Below, piece by piece: positions 17,493-28,197 of a stretch of 64,000 bases of DNA. The stretch lies in assembly GCF_001723355.1 (NCBI RefSeq), contig NZ_LPWE01000002.1:124001-188000 (forward strand), written 5' to 3'. Position 1 is the first letter of the stretch. Every line of letters begins with the position of its first letter. Origin of the DNA: Methyloceanibacter stevinii. GTDB taxonomy: Bacteria; Pseudomonadota; Alphaproteobacteria; Rhizobiales; Methyloligellaceae. The notes beneath the pieces are model-generated. The model had not been told where the DNA came from. It ran no database searches and saw only the letters and a program-made list of their open reading frames with translations. A program made the position numbers and the translations under genes.

Positions 17493-17775
17493 TCTGAACC
17501 TCAAGGCACCGTTCGATCAGTGTGCAGCATAGTGTGCGGCGTGAAAAATACGCCAAGGTCGCGGCTCGGCTTTGCACGTCGCCGAAGCCGCCGGATCAAT
17601 CCCATATCCGGTTCGGATAGTGTCCCACGCCGTATTTGGAAGTCTTGCCCTTGATAAAGCGTCCAAACAGGGCCCCCGTTATAAGGCCGCAAAAAATCGC
17701 GGCGGGGCCAAGGCGCGCTTCTGCTGTGGCCTGAATGAGAAGTGCTAAGTCACGCATCACTAGGGAGAATTTGCA

Positions 17776-18114
17776 ATGTCTAAATTCTGGGCCGCGCTCG
17801 TCGCGGTCATCATGCTTGCGGGAACGCCCGCCCTCGCCGCCAACTGGTCCGACGGTTTCAAGACCTGCGATACCGACGGCAGCGGCACGGTGAGCCACGC
17901 CGAGTGGAACTCTTGCGAGTCGAAGGTCGGCGACCCGACCATGAACCCGACCTTCCGCACGATGGACAAGGACACGAACAACAGCATCGACGAGGCAGAG
18001 TGGGCCGGCGGCGAAAAGCAGAAAATGGCCATCGGCAACAACTGTCAGAAGGCCGAAGGATCCTGGTGCCCGTGCCAGAACAATCCGGACGATCCGGCCT
18101 GTCAGAAGAACTAG
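17776..18114 (+). CDS. Secreted EF-hand protein
   Basis: 112 residues: a signal peptide (MSKFWAALVAVIMLAGTPALA) and two EF-hand loops, DTDGSGTVSHAE and DKDTNNSIDEAE, each with acidic ligands at positions 1, 3, 5 and 12, so calcium binding is credible. Two cysteines lie close to the loops and a C-terminal CPCQNNPDDPACQKN adds more, suggesting disulphides in the periplasm. The start has GGGAGAATTTGCA upstream, and a terminator follows. The partner is unknown. Confidence 0.85.
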   Translation: MSKFWAALVAVIMLAGTPALAANWSDGFKTCDTDGSGTVSHAEWNSCESKVGDPTMNPTFRTMDKDTNNSIDEAEWAGGEKQKMAIGNNCQKAEGSWCPCQNNPDDPACQKN

Positions 18115-18139
18115 CACCCCACACCCGTAGGGCGGCTTC

Positions 18140-18170
18140 AAAGGCGTTTGGCGGCAAGCCAAGCGCCTTT
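18140..18170 (+). terminator. Terminator after the EF-hand gene
   Basis: AAAGGCGTTTGGC pairs with GCCAAGCGCCTTT (one mismatch) around a 5-nt loop, followed by a T-rich stretch. It lies 26 bp after the EF-hand stop codon. Confidence 0.75.
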
Positions 18171-18218
18171 GTCGTCTTTGGTGCGGGGCCACACGCGGCC
18201 CGTAAGCCAGGCGCGGAC

Positions 18219-19480
18219 TTAGCGCCGCAGCGGGGCCTCGGATTCAAGCACCGGATCGTTGTCGAGACTGTCGTCGGTCAGCGTCTTTAGAAAGGCAACG
18301 ATGGCCGCCTCCTCGTCTTCCGTCAGACCGAGATTTCCAAGCTCGGCCTTGTTGACCGTCTCGGGCACTTCCGGCTTCGGCCAACCGGTCACGCCGAAGC
18401 GGGGTCGGACGCATCCGGCACCTCTCCCAGCGTGTCGCGCGTGTTGTAGAAGTGGACGATCTGTTCAAGCGTCGCGAACACACCGTTATGCCCATACGGC
18501 GCGGTCAGCTCGATATTGCGGAGCGTCGAAACCTTGAACTTGCCTTCTTGCGAGCCGTCCGGATGCTCAGCGGCAATGTCCGGGCGTCCGCCGAGACCGA
18601 GATCGGGCGGAAGCTCATCGACACCCTGCAGCTCGGCAATCCGCGGGTTCACCGGAAGGCCCAGATTGTCGTAGGTGAAGTCCGTAAACAGAGCATACGG
18701 ATAATTCTCGGGCGGCTTGCTGATGTGGCAGTTGGCGCACATAGCTTTGCCGTTGAAAAGATCGAGGCCGAGCTTCTCCTGTTCAGTCAGTTCGGCCTGG
18801 CCCGCGACATAGAGGTCGTATTTCGAGTTGAACTCGGCGAACTCGTCGGTCGGCTCGAAGGCCGCGATGGCGAGGCCGAATTTCGGATAGACCAGATCGA
18901 TCTGGTTCCATTTGAGATCCACACCATAGAGCCGGCGAAACGCCTCCAGGTAGACGGGGTTCTCCGCGAGCCGCGACAGAACAGCCTTTTTGTCGGCCAT
19001 TGCCATCTCGAGCGGATTGAGCGGAGGGCCGACAGCCTGATCGGCTAGCGAGTCCGCCCGCCCGTCCCAAAACTGTCCGCCTACATACGAGCCATCCGCC
19101 TCGCTCCAATGGAAGGGCGGGCTGAACGTCGCATAGGCCGAGGTCTGCGCGTTCCGGGTGCCATATTTGCCCGGCAGCGAGCCCGGCGAGACGGGCATGC
19201 CCTTGGGGTCCGCGTCGCTGCGCGGATCGGCGAACCCGGCGGAATGGGCATGACAGGTCACGCAGCCCGTATTGCGGTCCGCCGAGATATTCAGGTCATT
19301 ATAGAGCATGTGGCCGAGCTCGACCGTGTCGGGCGGCGTCTCCCTCAAGGGCAGGTGATCGGGAACCGTGGTGGTCTCCGCGGACGCAGGCCCCGGCACC
19401 GCGCCAAGCCCCGTCAGCGACAGACCCACCAAAGTGACAGCGGCCGCCGTCGCGTTCAGCCCGATTGGCAATGGGCGCAT
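18219..19480 (-). pseudogene. Dihaem cytochrome c peroxidase (MauG-like), frameshifted
   Basis: A periplasmic dihaem peroxidase with two CxxCH haem sites, CVTCH near residue 75 and CANCH near residue 240, and a signal peptide; start ATG 19480 has GGAGG upstream. The main frame stops at 18389 after DASDPASA. Restoring one C (one G on the plus strand in the run 18401-18404) gives DPRFGVTGWPKPEVPETVNK and continues AELGNLGLTEDEEAAIVAFLK to a stop at 18219, the normal C-terminus of the family. The single-base loss sits in a homopolymer, so it may be a read error. A parallel one-base event occurs in many genes of this window. Confidence 0.85.
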
Positions 19481-19723
19481 GCAAAGCCTCCAATCCATCT
19501 CGATCGATACGCGACGCGCGCAACCAATGATCGCAAGTCTAAGTCAGGACGGGAAGCGGCACCAAGGCAGATTGAGGACCTTCCGTTTGAAGCTTCTGCG
19601 ACAGCACCGGACGCAGCGTCACGCCGGAACGGTTGACCGAATCGAGCTTTCGGCCCGAGGATAGCGGACAGCCTTGGCAACGCGGCAACCGTAGCGGGGC
19701 GCAGACGGGGGAGATTGTCAAAC

Positions 19724-20317
19724 ATGACGTGGCGCGCGACCGATTTCATCCCGACACGCCGGCTCGAGGCGCTGACCGATGCGGTATTCGCGTTCGCGCT
19801 GACGCTCCTCGTGCTCAATATCGAGCTTCCCGACGACTTCGACCCGAAGACGACGCAGGCGTTCCTGCAAGGGCTCGCAGGTCTGAGCGATACGTTCATC
19901 GCCTATCTGATCACCTTCCTCGTGCTCGTCGCGTTCTGGTCCGGGCGGGCGCGGCAGACCAGCGAACCGGACATGGCGGGGCCGGCCTATACGCGGGCGA
20001 CGCTGTTTCATCTGCTGTGGGTGACGGTGCTGCCCTTCTCGATGCTTGCGGTGAGCCGCTACAACGTGGCCGGGGCCGTGTGGCTCTACGGCGCCAACAT
20101 GATCCTGCTGGCCGTGACGGGCATCCTCATCTCGCGTGCCGCCAAGCGCGACAGCGGCCGCGACGATGCGAGCGACGGACGCATCGAGTTCGGCCTCCTC
20201 ATCGCCTCGGCCGTGCTGTCCATGCTTGTGAGTCTGTGGTCGCCCGACTACGCCATGCTGGCCTATTTGCTCAACGTCGCCGCGCCCTTCATGCGGCGGC
20301 GCGCGGGGACGGGGTAG
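19724..20317 (+). CDS. TMEM175-family membrane protein (putative potassium channel)
   Basis: 197 residues with six predicted membrane segments. The first carries RLEALTDAVFAFALTLLVLN, the bacterial TMEM175 signature that normally reads RLExFSDAV; here F and S are L and T, so the pore-forming FSD motif is relaxed. Bacterial TMEM175 proteins form tetrameric K+ channels. ATG 19724 has GGGGGAG upstream; TTG 19715 is an alternative. It is divergent from the dihaem peroxidase. Confidence 0.8.
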   Translation: MTWRATDFIPTRRLEALTDAVFAFALTLLVLNIELPDDFDPKTTQAFLQGLAGLSDTFIAYLITFLVLVAFWSGRARQTSEPDMAGPAYTRATLFHLLWVTVLPFSMLAVSRYNVAGAVWLYGANMILLAVTGILISRAAKRDSGRDDASDGRIEFGLLIASAVLSMLVSLWSPDYAMLAYLLNVAAPFMRRRAGTG

Positions 20318-20404
20318 ACGCCGGACGTAAGGCTAGCCTGCGGGAACAGGCTGAGGCCCTCTTATCCGCCGAGCGCCAGGAACGAACGCTTCCGTCGCTT
20401 CTGC

Positions 20405-20440
20405 AAAAAGAGAAAGCCCCGCTCAGGGAAACGGGGCTTT
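20405..20440 (-). terminator. Terminator after the glycine-zipper gene
   Basis: AAAGCCCCG (20413-20421) pairs with CGGGGCTTT (20432-20440); on the minus strand a T-rich run follows. It lies 40 bp after the gene's stop. Confidence 0.75.
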
Positions 20441-20480
20441 CAAGGCAAGGACCGGCGGGGGCATCCAAGAACCTGAGCCC

Positions 20481-20743
20481 CTACTCGTCCTTCGTATCCT
20501 TCTCGTCTTCGTCCTTGTTCTTCTTGATGGCGCCGGCCGTTGCGCCGGCGGCTGCGCCGACAGCGGCCCCTGTGGCCGCCCCGCCACCCGTGACGGCGCG
20601 ACCGCGCCGCCGATCACACCTCCTTTGAGGGCGCCTTTCGCTGCACTTGGATCGTCCTCCGCACTCGCGGACGTTGCTGCGAAGGCAGCGAAGGGCAGCA
20701 TGGCGCTGAGTACCAATGCACGGAACGTTTTCCTCATCATCAT
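20481..20743 (-). pseudogene. Small glycine-zipper secreted protein, frameshifted
   Basis: The frame starts at ATG 20743 (AAGGAGCAACAGACA upstream), with a signal peptide ending TSASA, then EDDPSAAKGALKGGVIGGAV. Near 20595-20604 the glycine-zipper part changes frame, with AVTGGGAATGAAVGAAAG and a KKNKDEDEKDTKDE tail read in the next frame up to 20481. Restoring one base gives a continuous protein of about 87 residues. Such small secreted or lipidated glycine-zipper proteins are common in this order. The indel falls in a GC-only stretch, so it is probably a sequencing artefact. Confidence 0.7.
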
Positions 20744-20992
20744 TGTCTGTTGCTCCTTCTTCTTTTGGCTCAAGGGCCGCAAGGCAACGGTGCCCATCGC
20801 GGCTTTCAGGAAACTGCCGCAAAAGCGCGGTTTTTAGTCCTTGTGCGTCGTAATACAACGCGCGGCGGCACGATTGGTTGCGCCCGCCACCTCATCGCCG
20901 AGGTCAGTTGGTGGGCTGGCCGGCCACATATGCCATGCAGCCTCCCGCACTCACCTGGCCGCCCAGGGTGACCGCAGGCCAAAAAAGGCGGT

Positions 20993-21706
20993 ATGCTGAG
21001 TCAAGAAGACGACGCAGGTCAGGGCATGGAAGCACCCAGGTCAATTTCGCTCCCGTACGAGTTCGACGGGGCATCGGTCGGCGCAATCGCGCATCTGTAT
21101 CGCGGCGAAGTGTACCGCAGCACGATCTGGCGGACCCGTCTCGACAACACGACGAATTGGGCCGTGGTCACGCTCGGCATCGCGCTCTCGATCACCTTCT
21201 CCAGCCGCGAGGCCTCGCCGCTGCCCCTCCTGCTCGCCGGCATTCTGTGCGTCGTCTTCCTGATCTTCGAAGCGCGGCGCTATCGCTACTTCAACGTCTG
21301 GCGCGCCCGCGCGCGCTGGATGGAGAACAATTTCTATGCGCCCATGCTGGACCGGGACCACATGACGCCGGCCGCCGGTTGGCGTGAAGTGCTCGCCCGC
21401 GACTATCGCGAGCCGCATCATCACATCACCTTTGCGCGCGCCATCGGGCGGCGCCTGCGCCGCAACTACATCTGGATCCTCGGCATTCAGACCATCGCCT
21501 ATTACGGCAAGATCGCCATCGACCCGACACCGGTCACAAGCTCTTCGGAGCTCGTCGAGCGCGCGAGCCTCGGCCCCATTCCCGGTGAACTCGTTCTCCT
21601 CGGCGGCGTTGTGTTCAGCGGCGGCTGGATCGCCTTCGCACTGTGGACCCTCTACCGGGACCGCGCCAAGCACGGAAAAGGCCCCGCCCGCGTTGCCATG
21701 GGTTAG
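20993..21706 (+). CDS. DUF2270 membrane protein
   Basis: 237 residues, four hydrophobic segments, with the DUF2270 signature YRGEVYRSTIWRTRLDNTTN followed by WAVVTLGIALS. The function is unknown; members are inner-membrane proteins. ATG 20993 has AAGGCGGT in front; an alternative ATG lies at 21026. It stands alone; a palindrome-rich non-coding stretch follows. Confidence 0.82.
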   Translation: MLSQEDDAGQGMEAPRSISLPYEFDGASVGAIAHLYRGEVYRSTIWRTRLDNTTNWAVVTLGIALSITFSSREASPLPLLLAGILCVVFLIFEARRYRYFNVWRARARWMENNFYAPMLDRDHMTPAAGWREVLARDYREPHHHITFARAIGRRLRRNYIWILGIQTIAYYGKIAIDPTPVTSSSELVERASLGPIPGELVLLGGVVFSGGWIAFALWTLYRDRAKHGKGPARVAMG

Positions 21707-21806
21707 GGCGAATTGGGTTGATGCGGGATGGGTAGTGCGCGATGGCTCGGCTCGCGTTGAGTTAGGGTGCGATGGGTTTTCAACGCTCGCATTCTATTCC
21801 TTCGTC

Positions 21807-21899
21807 ATTGCCGGACTTGTTCCGGCAATCCATTTGGGCCTCGCCCAGACTGCTGACTCCCGAGTGGACCCCCGGGATAAGCCCGGGGGTGACGAGTCA
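21807..21899. repeat. Two REP-like palindromes
   Basis: ATTGCCGGA-CTTGT-TCCGGCAAT (21807-21829) and ACCCCCGGG-ATAAG-CCCGGGGGT (21868-21890) are perfect 9-bp hairpins; the second sits inside a wider pair TGACTC/GAGTCA (21854-21899). They resemble extragenic palindromes dispersed in Rhizobiales genomes. Confidence 0.6.
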
Positions 21900-22004
21900 G
21901 AGTGTGTACGCCAACGCCTATTTTAGTGCGCTACCGCCTAGCGGCTGCTTGATCGCGGGCGGGCATGACAGCCGAAAAGGCATGCGAAAACACTACACTC
22001 CTTT

Positions 22005-22101
22005 TTGTCATCGCCCGGCTTGACCTGGCGATCCAGTAACCCCTGACGTACCGGATCACGACGGGCGGTGTTTACTGGATGCCCGCGTGCGCGGGCATGA
22101 C
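22005..22101. repeat. Composite palindromic repeat (BIME-like)
   Basis: ATCCAGTAA (22031-22039) pairs with TTACTGGAT (22072-22080), and next to it ATGCCCGCG-TG-CGCGGGCAT (22079-22098) is a perfect hairpin. The flanks match the GTCATCGCC...GGCGATCC style common in extragenic repeats of this order. Confidence 0.6.
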
Positions 22102-22666
22102 GAGTCCGAAGTCAAAGGCGCACGCTAAAGCGCCCCGGCGCGTGGATGCACCCGGACTGCGAAACAGTCTCTCTACGTCTCCTAAATCAGACCCGCGAAG
22201 CGGGGACTTCGTCCCGAAGGGACTGCGGGGCGCTGGTCGCCGCCGTCCGTTTGGTTTTGTTGGGCAGCCTTCCGGCGCCCCGCATGGCGTTTGGAGTTTG
22301 CCTCGCATGTCGCGAAGCGACCCTCGACGCCGCAGCGATATTGCAGCCCCCATCTCCGCTTATCTCCTGCCGTTCGGTATGAGCCCTTCGAAAGAAAGGC
22401 GCGCCCGCATGGTGGGACCTTGGATAACTACGCCCAAGGCGGGAGGTAAGGGACCCCTGAGGCCGTTCCGTTGCTCATGATGCGGGGGTCCGGGGGGTTA
22501 GCCCATCTTTACCGCACCTTCCTCAGGCGCCGCGTCCCCCGCCCCGAGAGCAGACGGTCTGCAGCTCGCGTCCTCTTCGAACGAGGGATACACACAGTGT
22601 ACGGCAGATTTTGGGGAGGGGGATAAAGTGCATCAACCATTGGAGCGACGGTATCAATGCAGCGCA

Positions 22667-23020
22667 TCACGAAACCTGCGATGATCGCCAGGATTCGATC
22701 TTGTCGAGAAAGTCTACCAAGAGGCCGAGGTACACATCCTCGTCGGCGTCTTCGAGCTCAAAACCAGCTGCCGGGTTTTGGGCAGAATGAGGAATAAGTG
22801 CAACCGGCCGCACATGACCAAACACATTCACATTCAGAACTAACCTACAGTCCGTTTGTTGTCCGCTTTCGAAGAGTCGTATCTCGGTTTGAGAGATGGC
22901 GGGACTGACGTCACGCTCCTGAGGCATGATCTCTAGTCGCAGTTCGGCAGGTTTGAGCTCATTGTTAAGCTTGTGCAGTGCATCCAAGATTTGAGGAACA
23001 GCCTTAGCCCAGAGCGACAA
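22667..23020 (-). CDS. Hypothetical 117-residue protein, divergent from the RxxxxH protein
   Basis: A TTG start at 23020 with AAAGGAGATCGCC directly upstream gives 117 residues. The protein is acidic toward the end (FELEDADEDVYLGLL) and has no signal peptide or membrane segment. I do not recognise the family. It lies 223 bp from the 443-residue gene on the opposite strand and shares its visibly lower GC, so the two look like a unit acquired together. Confidence 0.6.
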   Translation of the reverse strand: MSLWAKAVPQILDALHKLNNELKPAELRLEIMPQERDVSPAISQTEIRLFESGQQTDCRLVLNVNVFGHVRPVALIPHSAQNPAAGFELEDADEDVYLGLLVDFLDKIESWRSSQVS

Positions 23021-23243
23021 GGCGATCTCCTTTCTTGCTTCTCGCTCGTCAACGGCTGCCGCGCGACAGCCTCTTGGTCAGCTTCCGCACGTTTCCTGGT
23101 CTCTAACTGCGAGCTAGTACGCTACCAAGATGCTTTCTCGTGTGCTCATCCACAGCATGTCGCTCCGTACCGAATCACAGTAATTGTAACCTAGACGGCT
23201 AATTCTCGACTAGCGGCACTCGCCTGTTAACGCCGAAGGCTCG

Positions 23244-24575
23244 ATGAATCACCTTCTCACCATTCAGTGCGCCGAATGCGAACGCAAGATCAACCTGCGC
23301 GTCGGCATGAGCAATCGCGAATTTCAGCCCTTACGCATAACGTGCCGAGGCTGCGGTTCGACGCTCGAACTGGATTTTCGGCTTCGCACAAAGCAAGGGC
23401 TAGACAACCTAGCCCTCGCTCAAATTCTTAAAGGAAACCTACAGTTCAACTTCTTCGACCATGTCGAGATGACGCTGAGGGGTGCGGTTCAAGTTCAGAC
23501 CGAGCCCTTCGAAAATGACATGGATTTTGCGGACCTTCATCTCGACTTTCCGGTAAGTTTCGAACCATATGTTATGGGCGAAACACCCTACTTGCGTGCA
23601 ACAAGGCAGTTTGGAGTTGAGAGCGTCCAACGTCACAGCAGGCGCCTGGACATTCTGAACGAGCAGTACAAGAATTACAAAAAGGTCAGCAAGCTGATCG
23701 GCATGTTCCTCAAAGGCCATTATGGTCCGTTTCGAGAGCTAGCAAGAAAGACCTTCAAAGTGCCTCCTGCTTCCAAAAAGCTGGAGGATTTGAATAGCGC
23801 CCTCTACACCATTCTCGACGCTCACGTTCTGCCATTCACGTTTCCGGCAAACAGCGCGGCAATCGTGAACCAATATTCCTCTCTCCTAGTCGATCTTATT
23901 GAAAATAAGCGCGACGCAACGCTTGCGTTCCTCGATCGCCTAGTGGAATCGAGCTTTCTCGACAATAGCCAACGCGACTGCCTTAGGATTTATGAGCCAG
24001 TATTCCTAGCCGAAATGCCGTTGCGGCCCGCCATGCTGCTCGATTTTGATCCCACCTACGTCGAGGGGCAGATACCAATGCGTGTAAGCACGAACGAATT
24101 CGAAGGGTATCGTGAGGTGTACAAGGACATGGCTGAGCTTCTGAGCCGTCTATTAGTGCTGGTGGCTGGGATCAACAATCTGATCCACAGAGGCGACCAC
24201 AATTCGTTCCTCAAAGGCGCCTACCTAGCTCCCAACGGCAAAGACTTCGCCCCGAAAGACTTGGATGCATTTGCCAATCTGCCGCTAGCGCGCAAGCCCG
24301 ATTTTCTCGACGACTGTTGGTTCACCGTAGACCCCATAGCGCACGACAACAGACTCCGAAACGCTATTGCACATAACAAAATCGAATATGACGAGGTTGC
24401 TCAAACAATCACCTACTATCCAAAGATGGAAGGCATGGAACGCGAGGCCAAATCAGAGATCCAATTGATAGACTACATGAGGCGGATGCTTGCTCTGTTT
24501 CGAGAGATCCATCGCCTCCATCACCTCATGAAGTGCTTGAACTATGCCATTCTCCTCAAGGTGCACGCTCGCTGA
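23244..24575 (+). CDS. Zinc-ribbon plus HEPN-like protein of unknown function
   Basis: 443 residues. The N-terminus is a zinc ribbon with C9-x2-C12 and C34-x2-C37. The C-terminal third is helical and contains LRNAIAHNKIEYDE near residue 370, where R and H are four residues apart, the RxxxxH motif of HEPN ribonucleases; a following helical segment ends the protein. The middle region is helical with no recognised domain. HEPN domains are typical of toxins and abortive-infection systems, but this assignment rests on one short motif. Composition and codon use are more AT-rich than the neighbours, which suggests transfer. Confidence 0.6.
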   Translation: MNHLLTIQCAECERKINLRVGMSNREFQPLRITCRGCGSTLELDFRLRTKQGLDNLALAQILKGNLQFNFFDHVEMTLRGAVQVQTEPFENDMDFADLHLDFPVSFEPYVMGETPYLRATRQFGVESVQRHSRRLDILNEQYKNYKKVSKLIGMFLKGHYGPFRELARKTFKVPPASKKLEDLNSALYTILDAHVLPFTFPANSAAIVNQYSSLLVDLIENKRDATLAFLDRLVESSFLDNSQRDCLRIYEPVFLAEMPLRPAMLLDFDPTYVEGQIPMRVSTNEFEGYREVYKDMAELLSRLLVLVAGINNLIHRGDHNSFLKGAYLAPNGKDFAPKDLDAFANLPLARKPDFLDDCWFTVDPIAHDNRLRNAIAHNKIEYDEVAQTITYYPKMEGMEREAKSEIQLIDYMRRMLALFREIHRLHHLMKCLNYAILLKVHAR

Positions 24576-24661
24576 TCCACCTGTGAGGTGGAGTCTGTTG
24601 CCCTTCTCCATAGCGATGTTCCGCCCATTGCGGAGGGGCTCGCTTGCCGCCAAACCGCGCC

Positions 24662-25066
24662 CTACCGCAAGAACGGCAGCATGTCCGTGTGGTGGCCGAT
24701 CATCTTCCAGGCGCCGTTCTCTTTGCGGAAGACGTTGGTGGCCCGGATCGACACGGTGCCGGGCGCATCGCCCGTGTTGATGTTCTCGCCCTTCTCGTAA
24801 TTGTGCGTGACGGCGAGATCGCCAATCACGGTGATGCGCATATCTGCGGGCTCCACACGGCCGCCAAGCTTCTTCGCCGCCTGCATCTCCCACTCGGCAC
24901 GGATCGCGGGCCAGCCGTGCTGATAGCCGCCGTCCGGCCCCATATAGGTGATGTCGTCCGCATGCGACCAAACCGTAAGCATGGGATCTGCATCGCCCTC
25001 GAACATGGCATTGAGCGCCGCGTAGAATCCGTCCGCCGCCGCCGCGATCTCGTCGTGATCGGTCAT
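24662..25066 (-). CDS. NTF2-like/SnoaL-like domain protein
   Basis: 134 residues with the DUF4440/SnoaL pattern: an N-terminal helix (AAAADGFYAALNAMFEGDA), WSHADDITYMGPDGGYQHGW, IRATNVFRKENGAWKMIGHH. This fold often binds small hydrophobic ligands or catalyses isomerisations; no substrate is evident. ATG 25066 overlaps the DUF2267 stop as ATGA, so it is the last gene of the thiC operon and translated with its neighbour. Confidence 0.8.
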   Translation of the reverse strand: MTDHDEIAAAADGFYAALNAMFEGDADPMLTVWSHADDITYMGPDGGYQHGWPAIRAEWEMQAAKKLGGRVEPADMRITVIGDLAVTHNYEKGENINTGDAPGTVSIRATNVFRKENGAWKMIGHHTDMLPFLR

Positions 25067-25539
25067 TCCTGGGCTCCCTCGATGTAAACCTGCCCGCCCG
25101 TCCCGCGAGCCGTGCCCTTCTCCACCGCCCAGAACGCGCTGGCGGCTGGGGGCAAGCTCGACAGGACCCGCTCGAACGCCGACGGCTCGATCGCGCGCCG
25201 GAGCGCGGCGGACACGTCGGAGATCGCGGATGGCGGCGCCAGATTGTGGTCGGGCCGGATCGCCTTGACCTCTCGGGTCAACGCAGCGCGCGACGGGAAC
25301 GGCGCAGGCGTACCCGACGGCCGCCAACCTTCCACGAAGATCGCGCGCGGCACCGCCGGCAGCACGCCGGCGAAGGTCAGCGCGTCCGCGACGCTCACAT
25401 GATCGCGGAAGACATGCAGCACGGCGCGGAGCGTGTGATAGGCCTGGTTCACGGAGCTGAGCATGCAGGTGTCGCGCACGTCGACAAGCAGCGCCTCGAA
25501 ATCCTTGGACGCACGCAGATATTCCGGCGGCACCGTCAT
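25063..25539 (-). CDS. DUF2267 family protein
   Basis: 158 residues with the helical DUF2267 fold: HTLRAVLHVFRDHVSVADAL, then LPAVPRAIFVEGWRPSG. The second half matches the same repeat style (ALRRAIEPSAFERVLSSLPP). The function is unknown. It follows thiC at 3 bp and overlaps the NTF2-like gene, so it is under TPP-riboswitch control in this operon; any thiamine role is inference. Confidence 0.8.
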   Translation of the reverse strand: MTVPPEYLRASKDFEALLVDVRDTCMLSSVNQAYHTLRAVLHVFRDHVSVADALTFAGVLPAVPRAIFVEGWRPSGTPAPFPSRAALTREVKAIRPDHNLAPPSAISDVSAALRRAIEPSAFERVLSSLPPAASAFWAVEKGTARGTGGQVYIEGAQE

Positions 25540-25542
25540 CGG

Positions 25543-27483
<1,941 letters not shown>

Positions 27484-27870
27484 TCAAGCAAAATATCCAA
27501 AGTAGCAAAGCACGGCGCCGATGATCAGCCAGACCACGCCGCCGATGATCGCGGCACGCGGTTTGTCCAGCATGGCATGGCCGATCTTCTTGACCGCGCT
27601 GAAGCAGAGCATGCGGATGGCGCCGCCGATGACGGCCATCCAGCCAAACAGCGTGATGATGAGGCGCCAGTCGAAGGCCCACACATTGTGGTTGAGCACA
27701 ATGGCGAGACCCGCCGTCATCACCATAAAGCCGGTCACGTAGATCAGCGGGGGACTGTCTAGAAACTGCCGCGCCATGTCCCGCTGTGCCTCCGGGTTGA
27801 CCAGAAGGCCGATCGCGGCCACGAGCATTACGGGACCCATGAGCTGCGCCAGAAAGACCGATGTATTCAC
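27484..27870 (-). CDS. Four-helix membrane protein, first gene of the thiC operon
   Basis: 128 residues with about four hydrophobic segments (VFLAQLMGPVMLVAAIGLLV; LIYVTGFMVMTAGLAIVL; IITLFGWMAVIGGAIRML; IIGGVVWLIIGAVLCYFG). Start GTG 27870 follows AGGAGATATTGCG. It sits directly behind the TPP riboswitch and 9 bp before thiC, so thiamine regulates it. A role in moving thiamine or its precursors is possible but not shown; no motif is recognised. Confidence 0.75.
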   Translation of the reverse strand: MNTSVFLAQLMGPVMLVAAIGLLVNPEAQRDMARQFLDSPPLIYVTGFMVMTAGLAIVLNHNVWAFDWRLIITLFGWMAVIGGAIRMLCFSAVKKIGHAMLDKPRAAIIGGVVWLIIGAVLCYFGYFA

Positions 27871-27881
27871 CGCAATATCTC

Positions 27882-27972
27882 CTGTCCCTTCGCCGGTACA
27901 AGCCGGATCAGGTTCTAAGGGTCTCCGCAGGTTGGCGGACTCTCAGCCCCACATGGGGCTCCCCTCGGACGA
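27882..27972 (-). promoter_or_regulatory. TPP riboswitch
   Basis: On the minus strand the leader contains the conserved blocks GGGGAGCC, GGGGCTGAGA, GACCC, GAACCTGATC and ACCGGCGAAGGGA in the right order and spacing, ending 11 bp before the GTG start of the membrane-protein gene. These are the THI-element signatures (RF00059). It should turn the operon down when thiamine pyrophosphate is abundant. Confidence 0.95.
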
Positions 27973-28110
27973 GATTCACCTTACGCCGACCGCCCGCACT
28001 TCGAAAGGGGGCAGCGCGATCGTGATCGACCTGTCCTGCCTTTCGCGTCCGCCGGGCACCCGCGGCAGCCTATAGGCCGGACACAGACCAAAGGTTTCGG
28101 CGCACGACTT

Positions 28111-28125
28111 GCGGCCTTAGGCCGC
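28111..28125. other. Perfect 15-bp palindrome in the divergent spacer
   Basis: GCGGCCT-T-AGGCCGC lies between the thiC operon and the efflux genes. There is no T-run, so an operator for the pump is more plausible than a terminator. Nothing identifies the protein. Confidence 0.25.
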
Positions 28126-28197
28126 TGGGTCTAAGGCTGGCCATGAATATGCCTTGCTTCCTTACCAATAACGGGCGCGAGACGAGGCGGGGTTTCA

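Larger units (their letters stand above)
21707..22666. other. 960-bp non-coding stretch with REP-like palindromes
   Basis: No gene with convincing family features was found here. Several open frames between 22072 and 22480 are GC-driven and lack ribosome sites. The stretch holds three palindromic elements (listed separately) and separates the DUF2270 gene from the lower-GC pair at 22667-24575. Confidence 0.6.

Noticed and set aside
22146-22480. Structured RNA or small genes in the palindrome-rich stretch
   Set aside because: I looked for SRP RNA, RNase P, tmRNA and SAM-II core motifs and saw none; open frames there lack ribosome sites.
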